From: Brucepastera parasyntrophica
Lineage (GTDB): Bacteria > Spirochaetota > Spirochaetia > Treponematales > Treponemataceae
Length of the DNA stretch: 64,000 bases
Assembly (NCBI RefSeq): GCF_022376835.1
Contig: NZ_CP084606.1
Coordinates: forward strand, 924,501-988,500
Direction of reading: 5' to 3'
The stretch's first letter is position 1. Every line of letters starts with the position of its first letter. Positions 33,662 through 43,853 of the stretch are shown in pieces. The position numbers and the translations under genes are program-made. The notes beneath the pieces were generated by a model. It searched no databases and had not been told where the DNA came from. It was given only the letters and a program-made list of their open reading frames with translations.

Positions 33662-33691
33662 TTGATAAAACTATTACTGCCCCTGTATAAT
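33662..33691 (+). promoter_or_regulatory. Promoter of chemoreceptor 2
   Basis: TTGATA (33662-33667), an 18-base spacer and perfect TATAAT (33686-33691), about 65 bases before the ATG. A TGTTTAA...TTAAACA inverted repeat lies just downstream and could be an operator or a 5' UTR hairpin. Confidence 0.65.
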
Positions 33692-33756
33692 ACCTGTTTA
33701 AATGCCTGTTAAACATAAAAGGCGTTTTTATTATCGGTAATAACAAGGGGTACGTA

Positions 33757-35538
33757 ATGAAAAGTCTGAGAACTCAATTTATTTTAATCTTTATCGCACT
33801 CGCTCTGCTGATTTCCCTGAGTGTAGGTATAACAATGTATATCCAGTATTCCCAATATGTTCTTTTTTCTGCCCACACCACACTTGAAAGTGTCGCGGTG
33901 CTGATAGATTCAAATTATCCCGTTCTTGCGGAAACCGAGTATATAAAGGAAGAAGGAAAAACTGATTCCGAAGCATATATAAAACTCCTTAAAGAACTGG
34001 AGCAATTCAATAATGCTTTCGGATTTACTTTTATTTATCTGGTTGAAAATTCTCCCGATGGGTATTTGTTTTTACTTGATACGGCGGACCTCTGGGATGA
34101 CGAAAAAACTTTCATGACCTATTATGAAGAAGATACGGAGTATGTGGATGCCGCCGCCGAAAGCGGCGAATTACAGATAACGGATACGGTAACTGCTGAT
34201 GAATGGGGAATCTTTATTTCCGCCTATATTCCGATAGAAAAAGACGGGCAAGTTAGAAGTATTCTCTGTCTTGATTACGATATGACAAAAATTTATGATC
34301 TCGAAAAACGAGCTATGACATCGCTTGCCATTGCCCTGATTATCGCTGTTCTCATTTCCATTGTTATTGCATTTATTGTTGCCGCTTCCTTTATCCGCCC
34401 GGTAAAAACACTGCAAAAAGCGGCTCTCGAACTCGCGGATATGAATCTGCAAATACAGCTTGAAAGCACACGGAAAGATGAAATGGGCGACATGCAGCGC
34501 TCCCTGATGACTATCCGGGATAACTTCAGGGAAAATATTGAATCCATTGAACTGCGGCTTAATGAATTAACGGCGCTCACAGAATCTCTTGATATTTCAA
34601 TGGATAAATCAGTCTCGGATATGGAAGTTATTTTTCACAGCATGCAGGATGTTAAATCGCAGGCTGACATGCAAATGGATTCGGTCCAGCAGACCTCCAG
34701 TTCAGTTGAAGAAATTATCCAGAATATAAATTCACTGAACAGGGCCATTCAGGCCCAGGCAGTAAATCTGAACGAATCTTCCGCCGCTATTGAGGAGATG
34801 GTAGGAAATATCCATTCAATCCGCACCCTGGTTCATAATGCTAATGAAACAGCGAACCAGCTCAGCGGCTCGGCCGAACAGGGTAAAGACAAAATGGCGT
34901 TGCTCAATTCCGAATTGAAAAGGGTATCCGCTCTTTCCGAAAAACTGCAGGAAGCAAACGGGGTTATTTCCGGTATAGCAAACCAGACAAATATACTAGC
35001 AATGAATGCAGCAATAGAGGCTGCCCACGCTGGGGATGTGGGCAAGGGTTTCGCCGTTGTTTCAGAAGAAGTCAGAAAACTTGCAGAGCTGACAGGAGAA
35101 GAATCAGCCGCAATTTCGCGTGAAGTCCAGGAAATAGAAGAATCCCTTAGTGAACTGGTTAGTGTTTCTGATGAAACAGCTTATGCTTTTGATGTTATTT
35201 ACAAGGGGATCACCGACATCGATGAAACCTTTAATACGGTCACGCAGGCTATTACTGAGCAGGATACGGGAGGGCGGCAAATACTTGAAAGCCTGAAAAG
35301 CATGAATGAACTGGCGGAAGAAGTCCGTTCCGGTTCAGGGGAAATGCAGACAGGAAGCAGCATGATTTTTGATGAAATAGAAAAACTCCAGGCAACATCA
35401 CGTGAAGTTAATGAAAGCGTACAGAATGTACATGAGGTCAGCCGGGATATTGAAGCATCACTCGCGAATGCAAAAGACATAGCGGCGAAAACGCGGGAGC
35501 ATCTTGAATTTACGAAGAAGACATTTAATATCGATTAG
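33757..35538 (+). CDS. Methyl-accepting chemotaxis protein 2
   Basis: 593 residues, colinear with chemoreceptor 1. Helix 1 ([18 protein letters not shown]), a sensor domain with [19 protein letters not shown], helix 2, HAMP, and the conserved signalling tip with [21 protein letters not shown]. The signalling halves are almost identical whereas the sensor halves differ more, as expected after tandem duplication with ligand divergence. AAGGGG precedes the ATG. It has its own promoter. Confidence 0.93.
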   Translation: MKSLRTQFILIFIALALLISLSVGITMYIQYSQYVLFSAHTTLESVAVLIDSNYPVLAETEYIKEEGKTDSEAYIKLLKELEQFNNAFGFTFIYLVENSPDGYLFLLDTADLWDDEKTFMTYYEEDTEYVDAAAESGELQITDTVTADEWGIFISAYIPIEKDGQVRSILCLDYDMTKIYDLEKRAMTSLAIALIIAVLISIVIAFIVAASFIRPVKTLQKAALELADMNLQIQLESTRKDEMGDMQRSLMTIRDNFRENIESIELRLNELTALTESLDISMDKSVSDMEVIFHSMQDVKSQADMQMDSVQQTSSSVEEIIQNINSLNRAIQAQAVNLNESSAAIEEMVGNIHSIRTLVHNANETANQLSGSAEQGKDKMALLNSELKRVSALSEKLQEANGVISGIANQTNILAMNAAIEAAHAGDVGKGFAVVSEEVRKLAELTGEESAAISREVQEIEESLSELVSVSDETAYAFDVIYKGITDIDETFNTVTQAITEQDTGGRQILESLKSMNELAEEVRSGSGEMQTGSSMIFDEIEKLQATSREVNESVQNVHEVSRDIEASLANAKDIAAKTREHLEFTKKTFNID

Positions 35539-35721
35539 AATCAGGGACCGGGACGGCAGAAAAACAAAAAGCCCTGCGTTTTTTGCGGGGCAAGTTTTTT
35601 CCGTTCCGGTCAACAATAAAAATGACAAATGTACGGTGCGGTTTTGTCAGCATACTGGACAATGCGCAACCGGTCCCGCGGAAAAATCAAAAAATATAAA
35701 GCTTCACCCATACTAGAATGG

Positions 35722-35806
35722 ATGTGTATATTTTTTGGAATCCATACACATACTATATAATAACAAACCGGCCATGTGTATGAATTCATACTTTTATACA
35801 CATGGC
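35722..35806. repeat. Paired hairpins sharing the stem ATGTGTAT/ATACACAT
   Basis: Hairpin A: ATGTGTAT 35722-35729 with ATACACAT 35744-35751, 14-base loop. Hairpin B: GCCATGTGTAT 35771-35781 with ATACACATGGC 35796-35806, also a 14-base loop, which contains part of GTATGAATTCATAC, itself a palindrome. They lie between two convergent chemoreceptor genes, where they could end transcription from both sides. Confidence 0.7.
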
Positions 35807-35846
35807 AAATCAGGTTTTTGAAAACCCTGTTTTTCCGGAATTAATT

Positions 35847-37910
35847 CTATACTACGAATTTATCAACTTCATCAGAGAGGGTGTTAACGCTTTCCCGTGT
35901 CTCCTGCGCGATCCTGCTTACAGCCTGGACGGCCTGATTTATGCTTTGCATACTTTCCGTCATTTCATCCATGACATTCTTCATTTCATGGGTTATGTCG
36001 GTAACTCTCTTCATTTCGTCCAGAATATTTTCGCTTCCGCTTGTCATCAGGACTGAAGCGTCCTTAACCTCCGAAGTAATGCTGTTGATTTCCCTGATTG
36101 AATCAAGGACCTGGAAGCTTCCGGTGTTCTGTTCTTCCATGGCGTTTTTGATTACAGTCTCGTGGTTCTGTACCTGTGACAGAAGTTCAAGGATCTGGGC
36201 AAATTGCATTTGGGCCTTGTTCGAAACACCTACCGCGTTGTTGATCCTTTCCTTCAGACCTTTAAGAACAGTGGAAACTGATTTCCCCTGAACGGATGAA
36301 TTCTCGGCGAGCTTCCTTATTTCGTCGGCGACAACGGCAAAACCCTTGCCTGACTCGCCGGCGTGCGCAGCCTCTATTGAAGCGTTCATCGAAAGCAGAT
36401 TTGTCTGTGAGGCTATGCTCTGGATAACGTTATTCGCTTCCATGAGTCCCTCAGAATCCGCTTCAATATTTTTTATTATTTCAGTCACCTGGAGAATTTC
36501 TGTTTTCCCGATTTCAGACGCCTTGAGCAGCTCATTCATTGACTGTTCGCTTTTCTGGAGAATCTTTGTGACGGAATTAATATTCGCCACCATTTCTTCT
36601 ATCGCAGCCGATGATTCGGTTATCGCAGCAGCCTGACCTTCGATAAGAGAATTGAGTTTGTCTGTCTGGTTTTTGATTTCTGCCATTGTCGCGGCAGTTT
36701 CAGTCACGGAAGCCGCCTGGTTTACGGTCTGCTTTTTTACATTGGAAATGCTTGCAGTCATCTGGTTCATTGCGCTTGCAGTCTCTGACATTTGATCAGA
36801 AAGCGTATCGGCCATTTTGTCCAGACTGTTTGTTGAATTCTTCGCCGTTGAAACCATCTGTGCCAATCCCGCGATGGACTGGTCAAAACTCTCCGCCATT
36901 GCGCCTATTTCATCTTTTGAATGTATATCAAATTTCCGGGTGAGATTTCCTCCCGATACGCTTTTCAGGACAGGCATCATTGCCGAAAGGGGTTTCGAAA
37001 TTGATTTGCCGATAAAAAGCGCAACCAAAATGCTGAGTACAATAAACACCGCAGTACAGATGGTGACAAAAACCAGCAGAGTGTTTATCCCGGCAAAAAG
37101 TTCTTTTGTTTCAATTGTTACAATAAATATCCAGTCGAGAGATTCAATGGGGACATAACCGGCCTCAACCTCAATATCGTTGAATGTGTAGGTAACGACC
37201 CCGGTTCCGCCCCGCAGCATTTTTTCAAAAGCATTCGCGATTGATTTAAGTGATTTATCTTCGGATACTTTTGTCAAAGGATTGAACTGTTCCATGACGA
37301 GATCGGTATTTTTATGTGAAATTATAACTCCGTTTCCATTTATCAGATAGGCATAGCCGGATTCGCCGAATCCCATTGTGTTGGTAATATCGCTCAGGGC
37401 ATTTCCGTCACGCCTTGCCACGAGAACCTGCCGGACGGTCCCGTCAACCGTTATGGGAACAGCAAACATTACAACAGGTTTGTTTATAACCTTGCTGATA
37501 AGAACATCAGAGACATTCGGTATCCCCTGGAAGGCTTTTTTGACATAATCCCGCTCGCCCAGATTTGCGGTTTCATCTCCAAGCACATAGCGGGTCGTTC
37601 CGTCAGGATCAATTATTCCGAAATCAAGGTACCCCAGCCTTTCAACGTCATCGCGCAGTCCGGCTTTCTGTGAGGCCCAGTCAAGGGTTTCAACTGCCGG
37701 TTTGCCCGCTATTTCCTGAAGAATTATCAATTGGGAAAAAATCGTCTCATCAAGCAGTTTTCTTCCGGTTTCTGCCTGCATGGTCAGTGACTGTTCGGCC
37801 ATTTTAATTACAACCCGGTATGCCAGAACAGTTGAGGTAAGTCCGATTCCTATGGAGACAAAAAGAACAAGGATAACAATGTAAGCTGTTATTTTTCTTG
37901 ACAATTTCAT
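35847..37910 (-). CDS. Methyl-accepting chemotaxis protein 3 (double-Cache type)
   Basis: 687 residues from the ATG at 37910 (MKLSRKITAY; the earlier in-frame start at 37946 is less likely). Helix 1 (residues 7-30), a large periplasmic sensor of about 250 residues with the dCache pattern (YLDFGIIDPDGTTRYVLGDE, ERDYVKKAFQG, YAYLINGNGVIISH), and helix 2 (LLVFVTICTAVFIVLSILVALFIG). HAMP and a signalling domain follow (SIASQTNLLSMNASIEAAHAGESGKGFAVVADEIRKLAE). dCache receptors bind small ligands such as amino or organic acids. It is convergent with chemoreceptor 2 and not a recent copy of it. Confidence 0.93.
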   Translation of the reverse strand: MKLSRKITAYIVILVLFVSIGIGLTSTVLAYRVVIKMAEQSLTMQAETGRKLLDETIFSQLIILQEIAGKPAVETLDWASQKAGLRDDVERLGYLDFGIIDPDGTTRYVLGDETANLGERDYVKKAFQGIPNVSDVLISKVINKPVVMFAVPITVDGTVRQVLVARRDGNALSDITNTMGFGESGYAYLINGNGVIISHKNTDLVMEQFNPLTKVSEDKSLKSIANAFEKMLRGGTGVVTYTFNDIEVEAGYVPIESLDWIFIVTIETKELFAGINTLLVFVTICTAVFIVLSILVALFIGKSISKPLSAMMPVLKSVSGGNLTRKFDIHSKDEIGAMAESFDQSIAGLAQMVSTAKNSTNSLDKMADTLSDQMSETASAMNQMTASISNVKKQTVNQAASVTETAATMAEIKNQTDKLNSLIEGQAAAITESSAAIEEMVANINSVTKILQKSEQSMNELLKASEIGKTEILQVTEIIKNIEADSEGLMEANNVIQSIASQTNLLSMNASIEAAHAGESGKGFAVVADEIRKLAENSSVQGKSVSTVLKGLKERINNAVGVSNKAQMQFAQILELLSQVQNHETVIKNAMEEQNTGSFQVLDSIREINSITSEVKDASVLMTSGSENILDEMKRVTDITHEMKNVMDEMTESMQSINQAVQAVSRIAQETRESVNTLSDEVDKFVV

Positions 37911-38131
37911 ATCACTACCCCGAAAACTTTGCGTAAAATGCAGCATTCCGATCTATGGGAATAAGATTATTACTTATATTGTAAGGTACTACAGAGCGGC
38001 AATTGAGTCAATAAAAAAATATCGAATAATTATGGGTGAAAAAACTGCCGGGATTAACAAAATTCCTGTTAACTTTACGGATTGGATCAAGTATAAGCCG
38101 AATACGGGTAATCGGCAGGAGGTCTGTATCC

Positions 38132-38685
38132 TTATTCGTTTTCGTATTTTATTGTAAATATACTTTTAGTATTTTCATCGGGATCCTTTTGTACTACCAT
38201 TATCAGCAATTCTTCTATTGAACTAATCAATGACAGTATAAAACATGGATAGAATATTTCTTTTGTTTTTAAAATTATATATAAAATCAGCGACACAAAA
38301 ATAATTATTCCGATAATTTTATTTCCTATTGTATGCAGATAATATACTTTTTTGTTTTTAATGATGCATACAATAAGCGACGCGATTCTGATAGCGAATA
38401 TGGCAAGAAAAAAATATTTATAGTAGGTAATTATTCCAATATCGAACACCGCAAAATAAAAAACGATTGAGGTAAAAAAATAAAATCACCTAAAGAATCA
38501 AGCCTGGCCCCCAGCGGCGATTCGGCGTTATATTTTCTTGCAATATAGCCATCCAGTATATCAGTCAAACCTATCAATGACAAAAGCAGTAAAAGTAAAA
38601 CGGTATTACCATTCACAGCAAATAATGCAACCGACATAATTATTCTTGATATGGATAGTATGTTGGGTATATTTTTAATACTCAT
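38132..38685 (-). CDS. CDP-alcohol phosphatidyltransferase family protein (one apparent frameshift)
   Basis: 184 residues after restoring one base in the A7 run near 38474-38480 (T7 on the coding strand). It carries the family signature D-x2-D-G-x2-A-R-x8-G-x3-D-x3-D as LTDILDGYIARKYNAESPLGARLDSLGD. Four to five hydrophobic helices follow (FFLAIFAIRIASLIVCII, IIGIIIFVSLILYII). The family makes phospholipids by displacing CMP from CDP-diacylglycerol; the acceptor alcohol cannot be read from the sequence. Its codon use is more AT-rich than that of its neighbours. Confidence 0.8.
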
Positions 38686-38793
38686 TTATATTTACACAGG
38701 TTTATTCGGAACAGAATCAATTTTTCTTTTTTTGCTGAAAATAAAAATTCCCGGAAGCCTTTTTCCGGGCAGAAACTGCCCGGAAAAGAAAAA

Positions 38794-40237
38794 CTATCTT
38801 CTGGAATAATTGGGAGCTTCCTGGGTTATGGTTACATCATGAATATGGCTTTCCCTCAGTCCGGCCGCCGTTATTCTGACAAACTTCCGGTAAGATTTCA
38901 TTTCTTCTATTGTTTTACAGCCGCAATACCCCATTCCCTTGCGGAGTCCGGAAACAAGCTGGTGAAGGAATTCCTTCAGTTCACCCTTGTAGGGTACCCT
39001 GCCCTCAATTCCTTCGGGAACAGGCGTTTCATCCTTTGCAATTCCGTACCGGTCGCCGGACCCGTCTTTTATTGCGCCGAGACTTCCCATTCCGCGATAT
39101 TCCTTATAAATCCGTCCGTCAAAGATTATTTCACGGCCCGGGGCTTCCTTCAGACCGGCAAAAAGGTTTCCTATCATAACGGCATTGGCACCCGCGCCGA
39201 TTGCCTTTGATATATCGCCGGAAAACTTGATGCCGCCGTCAGCAATAACCGGAATATTTGATTTCGCGGCCTCTTCAGCGCAGCTGCACACAGCGGAAAA
39301 CTGCGCGGCCCCCACGCCGGAAACAACCCGAGTGGTGCATATTGAACCGGGGCCGACCCCGACCTTGACCGCGTCCACTCCCGCTTCTATAAGATTTCTT
39401 GTACCGGAAGCTGTGGCAACATTTCCGCCTATAACGGGCAGATCAGGATACTGTTTTTTAATTCCGCGCACGGCATCGAGTACACCCTTTGAATCTCCGT
39501 GAGCCGTATCAAGGACAATAAAGTCTACCTTCGCTTCCGTCAGCAGCGGGAGGCGGACAGACCAGTCATTATTGCTGACCGCCGCTCCGACAATCAGTCT
39601 GCCTTTTTATCACGCGCGGCGTTCGGAAACATTTCCTGCTTTTCCATATCTTTTACAGTGATCAGGCCGGTAAGACGGCCGTTGCTGTCCACAATAGGCA
39701 GTTTTTCGATACGATGTTTATCGAATTTTCCTCTGGCGTCTTCTACCGTAGGCCGGCCTTCCATAATAACCATTTGGCAGGTCATTACGTCACGTACATG
39801 CAGGGCGTCATCGCGGCAGAACCGCAGGTCTCGCCCCGTAATAATCCCGACGAGTTTTCCTTCTTCATTAATAACGGGAAGCCCGGAAACATGGTAACGC
39901 TGCATGAGCTGTTTTACCTCACCGATTGTCCGGTGGTCTTCCACTGTTACCGGGGATTCAATAATCCAGTTTAAATAACGTTTTGCGTTTGATACCTGTT
40001 CAGCCTGCATTTCAGGCGTCAGATTGCGGTGAATAACGCCTGATGCTCCCTCGAGAGCAAGGGCTATTGCCATTTTTTCTTCGGTTACGGTATCCATGGC
40101 AGCCGAAATAATAGGCACATTCAGTTTTACATTCCCTACAAGGAGAGTCCCCACATTGGTTTCACGGGGAGGACCTCTGAATAACCGGGCTGTAAAAGCA
40201 CATCATCATAAGAAAGAGTTTCTTCCATTTGAAACAT
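38794..40237 (-). CDS. guaB: IMP dehydrogenase (two apparent frameshifts)
   Basis: Oxidises IMP to XMP with NAD, the committed step of GMP synthesis. The start at 40237 has GGAGG upstream and gives [23 protein letters not shown]. One base is missing at GGGG 40168-40171 and one at the TTTTT run about 39603-39607; restoring both gives 481 residues. Features: [10 protein letters not shown], a CBS pair ([39 protein letters not shown]), the catalytic loop [13 protein letters not shown] with the active-site Cys, and a C-terminal [24 protein letters not shown]. It follows purB after 3 bases; the guaB ribosome site overlaps the end of purB. Confidence 0.95.
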
Positions 40238-40240
40238 ATT

Positions 40241-41664
40241 TTATACCTCCATTAATTTCCTGTATTTTTCGGAAAGCCTTTTAGCCTTTTCCGCGGCAAG
40301 CCCGCGGTAGCGTTCCGGCTGGGCAAAAAAACCGCCGGGATCGGCAATCCCCAGTTTCTCAAGCTGGGCGGTTATCCTGGAAAAGGCGTCGGCGTTTTTT
40401 TCCAGGGCTTCAAAAAAACTTATTTTATTTTCTTCCGCATCGAGTGTAATTGTACGGATAATTTCGTGAGCGTCGGAAACACCGGATTCGGCAAGAAGAA
40501 TATAGGCCGGTTCGGCCAGCACCCCTCCCGGGACCTTTCCCCCCGCAGATGCCAGATTCCGCGCCATACCCTCCCTGTCGGCCTGCAATCCCGATACAAT
40601 TTTTTTCATGCGGGCCACGGCAAAAGAAAATCCGGCAAGATAGTCAGCAATAAAACGCTGACTCGCAGAGTTGGTTAAATCCCTCTGGTGTTCGGAAATC
40701 TGGTCCATAAAGAAAGTCATAACTCTCGGAGCAAAAGCTTTCCATAAGCTTTTTACATGTTCCGAATTCCACGGGTTTCTCTTTTGGGGCATTGTTGAGG
40801 ACCCGACCTGGGTACTGCTGAAATATTCGAAAACTTCCCCGATTTCCGAACGCTGAAGGTTACGCAAATCATCAGCAAGGTTCGCAATGACGCCGAAAGC
40901 CACGTTGCACTCCAGGAGAAGGCGGAGCAGATATTCCGGTTCAACAAGCTGGGTAGAATGTTCCGACGGGGCGAGGCCAAGATAATCAAGATACCGCCGT
41001 TCAAGCTCTTCGGGGTCCCGGACAATCATACTGGGGCCATTATAGGCCCCGACAGGCCCGGCGAGTTTCCCGTGCAGGTCTTCAGACCGTTTTTCAATTT
41101 CAAGAACAGATTTGCCGAGCCGGCTTACATATTCCGCTATGGCAAAGCCGAAGGTGATCGGCACCGCGTGCTGGCCGTGGGTCCGGCCGACTTGCGGGGT
41201 TTCCGCCTCTCTTCCCGCTATATCACAAAGCAGAATTTCCAGCTCGCGGAGGAGCGGAAGAATAACCTGCTGCACACAGTCGCGGACCCTGACGGAAAGC
41301 GCGGTATCAAGTATATCAACACTGGTTGCCCCGAGATGTACCAGGGGGCGACTTCTTCGGGAACCATGGTTTTCAGAACATTTACCAGCGCGCGGATATT
41401 ATGGTGGTTTTTTTCTTCCTCTGCATATACAAGGGCTGGATCAATTGTCCCCGCTACTGAATCAAGTTTTTTTTCCATTTCAGGGGTTAATGACCCCCTG
41501 ATTGAAAGATGGGCTTTTATAAGGGCTATTTCGGCCCTGGCGCAGGAAAGGACCGCGGCCTGTTCCGATATAAAGGCGGAAATCCGGTCAAAAACGGCTG
41601 ATTCGGATAATGAATAACGGTGATCAATAGGAGAGATGTTTAAAAAAATACTTCGTGTTTCCAT
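40241..41664 (-). CDS. purB: Adenylosuccinate lyase (one apparent frameshift)
   Basis: Acts twice in purine synthesis, releasing fumarate from SAICAR and adenylosuccinate. 474 residues after restoring one base in GGGGG 41344-41348. Recognisable regions: PIDHRYSLSES at the N-terminus, EKNHHNIRALVNVL, (corrected) LVHLGATSVDILDTALS, GRTHGQHAVPITFGFA, and the mobile-loop signature GSSTMPQKRNPWNSEH. The start at 41664 (METRSIF) lacks a Shine-Dalgarno. A TTGACA lies 18 bases before CAGAAT, which is itself 5 bases from the ATG, so it may be leaderless. Co-transcribed with guaB. Confidence 0.93.
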
Positions 41665-41669
41665 ATATA

Positions 41670-41696
41670 ATTCTGCCACAATCTTGAACTTTCTGT
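41670..41696 (-). promoter_or_regulatory. Possible leaderless promoter of purB-guaB
   Basis: On the minus strand a perfect TTGACA (41691-41696), an 18-base spacer, then CAGAAT (four of six), with the purB ATG 5 bases further on. It overlaps the divergent promoter of the DUF1538 gene, so the two may compete. Confidence 0.4.
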
Positions 41697-41712
41697 CAAT
41701 ACTTAGTATTTT
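41684..41712 (+). promoter_or_regulatory. Leaderless promoter of the DUF1538 gene
   Basis: TTGAAC (41684-41689), an exact 17-base spacer and TATTTT (41707-41712). The ATG at 41719 is 6 bases downstream and is preceded by GTCTCT, with no Shine-Dalgarno. Confidence 0.6.
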
Positions 41713-41718
41713 GTCTCT

Positions 41719-43199
41719 ATGAATCTTCTACATAAATTAAAAGAAACGTGTTCGGCAGTATTACCAATTGCGGCAATTGTTCTGATCCTCGGCTCAACTA
41801 TCGCGCCTATAGGTTCTGACCTGATTATTGCCTTTATTGCCGGAACAGTCCTGATTATCTCGGGGCTGACAATTTTTCTGACGGGAACCGATTTGGGTAT
41901 TGTCCCGGCCGGTTCATATATGGGATCCAAGCTCACCAGAACAAAAAAGATTTGGCTTATCCTCGGATCGGGGTTCCTGATCGGCTTTCTGATTACCATA
42001 GCCGAACCGGATCTTCTGGTTCTCGGTAATCAGGCGGAGGCTATGACAGGAACAATTCCGGCGAGAACCCTTGTTATGGCGGTTGCGCTCGGAGTCGCTG
42101 TTTTTGTTGCGCTGGCGCTGGCGCGGGTGCTTTTTCAAATCCCGTTCCGTCTGGTAATAATCATCGGATATCTTATTGTTTTTGCCCTTGCGTCCCGGAT
42201 TGATCCGGTTTTTGTTGCCATCGCCTTTGACTCGGGAGGGGCCACCACGGGTCCTATGACAGTTCCTTTTATCATTGCATTGGGTATTGGTGTTGCCTCA
42301 GTCCGCGGCGATAAAAACGCCGCGGAAGACAGCTTCGGGTTTACCGGAATAGCCTCGATTGGTCCCATACTTGCGGTGACCATTCTCGGTTTTACCATGA
42401 CAGGAAAAAGCGGTATAACAGGGTCAATCGGAGAAACCGCGGAAGCCGCCGCACACATGAGCCTGTGGGCCGAATATGCCCATGTATTCCCCACCACCTG
42501 CTGGAATGTCTTTATAGCCCTGGGCCCGCTGGCCGCGATCCTGCTTGTTTACCAGATATTTCTTCTTAAACTGCCGCCACAGCAGGTTAAACGTATCGCC
42601 GTCGGCTTTGTATATGCGTATGTCGGTCTTGTCCTGTTTTTTATGGGGACCGATACAGCTTTTATCCCTGTCGGAAAGGCCCTTGGCGCGGCTTTGGGCA
42701 GTCTTTCCTACAACTGGATCCTTATACCGATCGGCTGCGTCCTGGGGCAATTGTTGTCTGCGCCGAACCGGCCGTCTGGGTATTAACCGAGCAGGTTGAG
42801 GAAGTTTCGGGCGGAAATATCCGGAAAAAGGTTCTGCTTGTCGCGCTCGCGGCCGGTGTTGCGGTTTCCGTCGGGCTTTCAATGGTGCGGGTCCTCGGAA
42901 GGTTCAGCATCTGGTATCTGCTGATACCATTTTACGCGCTTGCCCTGCTGCTGACCTTTGTTACTCCCAAACTTTTTACATCGATTGCCTTTGATTCAGG
43001 AGGTGTTGCCTCAGGACCGATGTCAAGTACATTTGTATTATCCCTGGCTCTCGGCGCCTCGGGAGCTGTCGGAGGAAATCCCGCGACAGACGGGTTCGGT
43101 GTTATTGCAATGGTCGCGGTTACACCGCTGGTAGCCATTCAGATTCTCGGATGGCTTTATGCCAGACGCGAAAAGAAAGCGCTGAAGGAGGGAAAGTGA
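41719..43199 (+). CDS. DUF1538 family polytopic membrane protein (one apparent frameshift)
   Basis: 493 residues after restoring one base in GGGG about 42744-42747. It is two homologous halves, each of several membrane helices, each containing the signature AFDSGGxxxGPM: AFDSGGATTGPMTVPF in the first half, AFDSGGVASGPMSSTF in the second. Each is followed by a glycine-rich stretch and FGxxxxAxxxP. The internal duplication and the polar motifs inside helices suggest a transporter with inverted- or direct-repeat topology. Substrate unknown. The stop codon overlaps the ATG of the P-II gene, so a regulatory P-II/transporter pair like GlnK-AmtB is likely by analogy. Confidence 0.82.
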
Positions 43200-43822
43200 T
43201 GGAATACACAAAACTTATTTTCACCATTGTAAATCACGGACTCGGAGAGAAGGTTGCGGAAGAAGCCAGAAAAGCCGGGGCGCGCGGCGGAACCATTCTT
43301 GTCGGAAGAAGCAGTATTGATTCAAAGGTACTCCGCGCACTGATGATGGCGGATATTGAAAAAGATATACTTTTAACACTTGTAAATGATAATGAATGTG
43401 AAACCATATTTAAAGCTATATGTGACGCCCCGTTATTTGAAAAGAAAAACCAGGGGGTCGCCTTTGTTACCCAGACCGGAGGAGAATTGATGAATACTGA
43501 AGCAACTCAGGAAATGATATCGGTAATCGTAAACCGCGGCTATGCCGACGATGTTATGGAAGCGGCCCGCAAGGCGGGCGCCCAGGGCGGAACAATTATT
43601 AATGCCAGGGGAACCGGTAAACCGGGAGATGAAAAATTCTTCGGGGTTACCATTGTTCCGGAAAAAGAACAGGTCCTTATTCTTGCCGAAAATGATAAGG
43701 CCCAGGCAATCAGGGACGCAATATCTTCCCTGAAATGTCTTTCTACACCGGGCATCGGAATCATGTTCTCGGTACCGGCCGGCAGGTACACCCAGCTTGG
43801 CCACAAAAAAGAAAAAAAATAA
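43199..43822 (+). CDS. Two-domain P-II-like regulatory protein
   Basis: 207 residues starting at 43199 (GGAGG upstream; an in-frame upstream start lies inside the preceding gene). Two consecutive P-II-type ferredoxin-like units: residues 1-100 (KLIFTIVNHGLGEKVAEEARKAGARGGTILVGR) and 105-205 (VIVNRGYADDVMEAARKAGAQGGTIINARGTG). The AGAxGGTI motif is that of the P-II phosphate-binding loop region. The first unit has a shortened loop after the GGTI strand, while the second keeps GTGKPGDEKFFGVTIVPEKE. P-II proteins sense ATP/ADP and 2-oxoglutarate and gate transporters. A tandem form would assemble differently from the usual homotrimer. Target: most likely the co-translated DUF1538 protein. Confidence 0.82.
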   Translation: MEYTKLIFTIVNHGLGEKVAEEARKAGARGGTILVGRSSIDSKVLRALMMADIEKDILLTLVNDNECETIFKAICDAPLFEKKNQGVAFVTQTGGELMNTEATQEMISVIVNRGYADDVMEAARKAGAQGGTIINARGTGKPGDEKFFGVTIVPEKEQVLILAENDKAQAIRDAISSLKCLSTPGIGIMFSVPAGRYTQLGHKKEKK

Positions 43823-43823
43823 A

Positions 43824-43853
43824 ATACCCCGCCGAAAAGCGGCAGGGTATTTT
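43824..43853 (+). terminator. Intrinsic terminator after the P-II gene
   Basis: ATACCCCGCC (43824-43833) pairs with GGCAGGGTAT (43841-43850) with one mismatch and a 7-base loop, followed by TTTTG. Confidence 0.8.

Noticed and set aside
43151-43198. Upstream start for the P-II gene
   Set aside because: It lies wholly inside the DUF1538 gene; the ATG at 43199 has GGAGG at the right distance.
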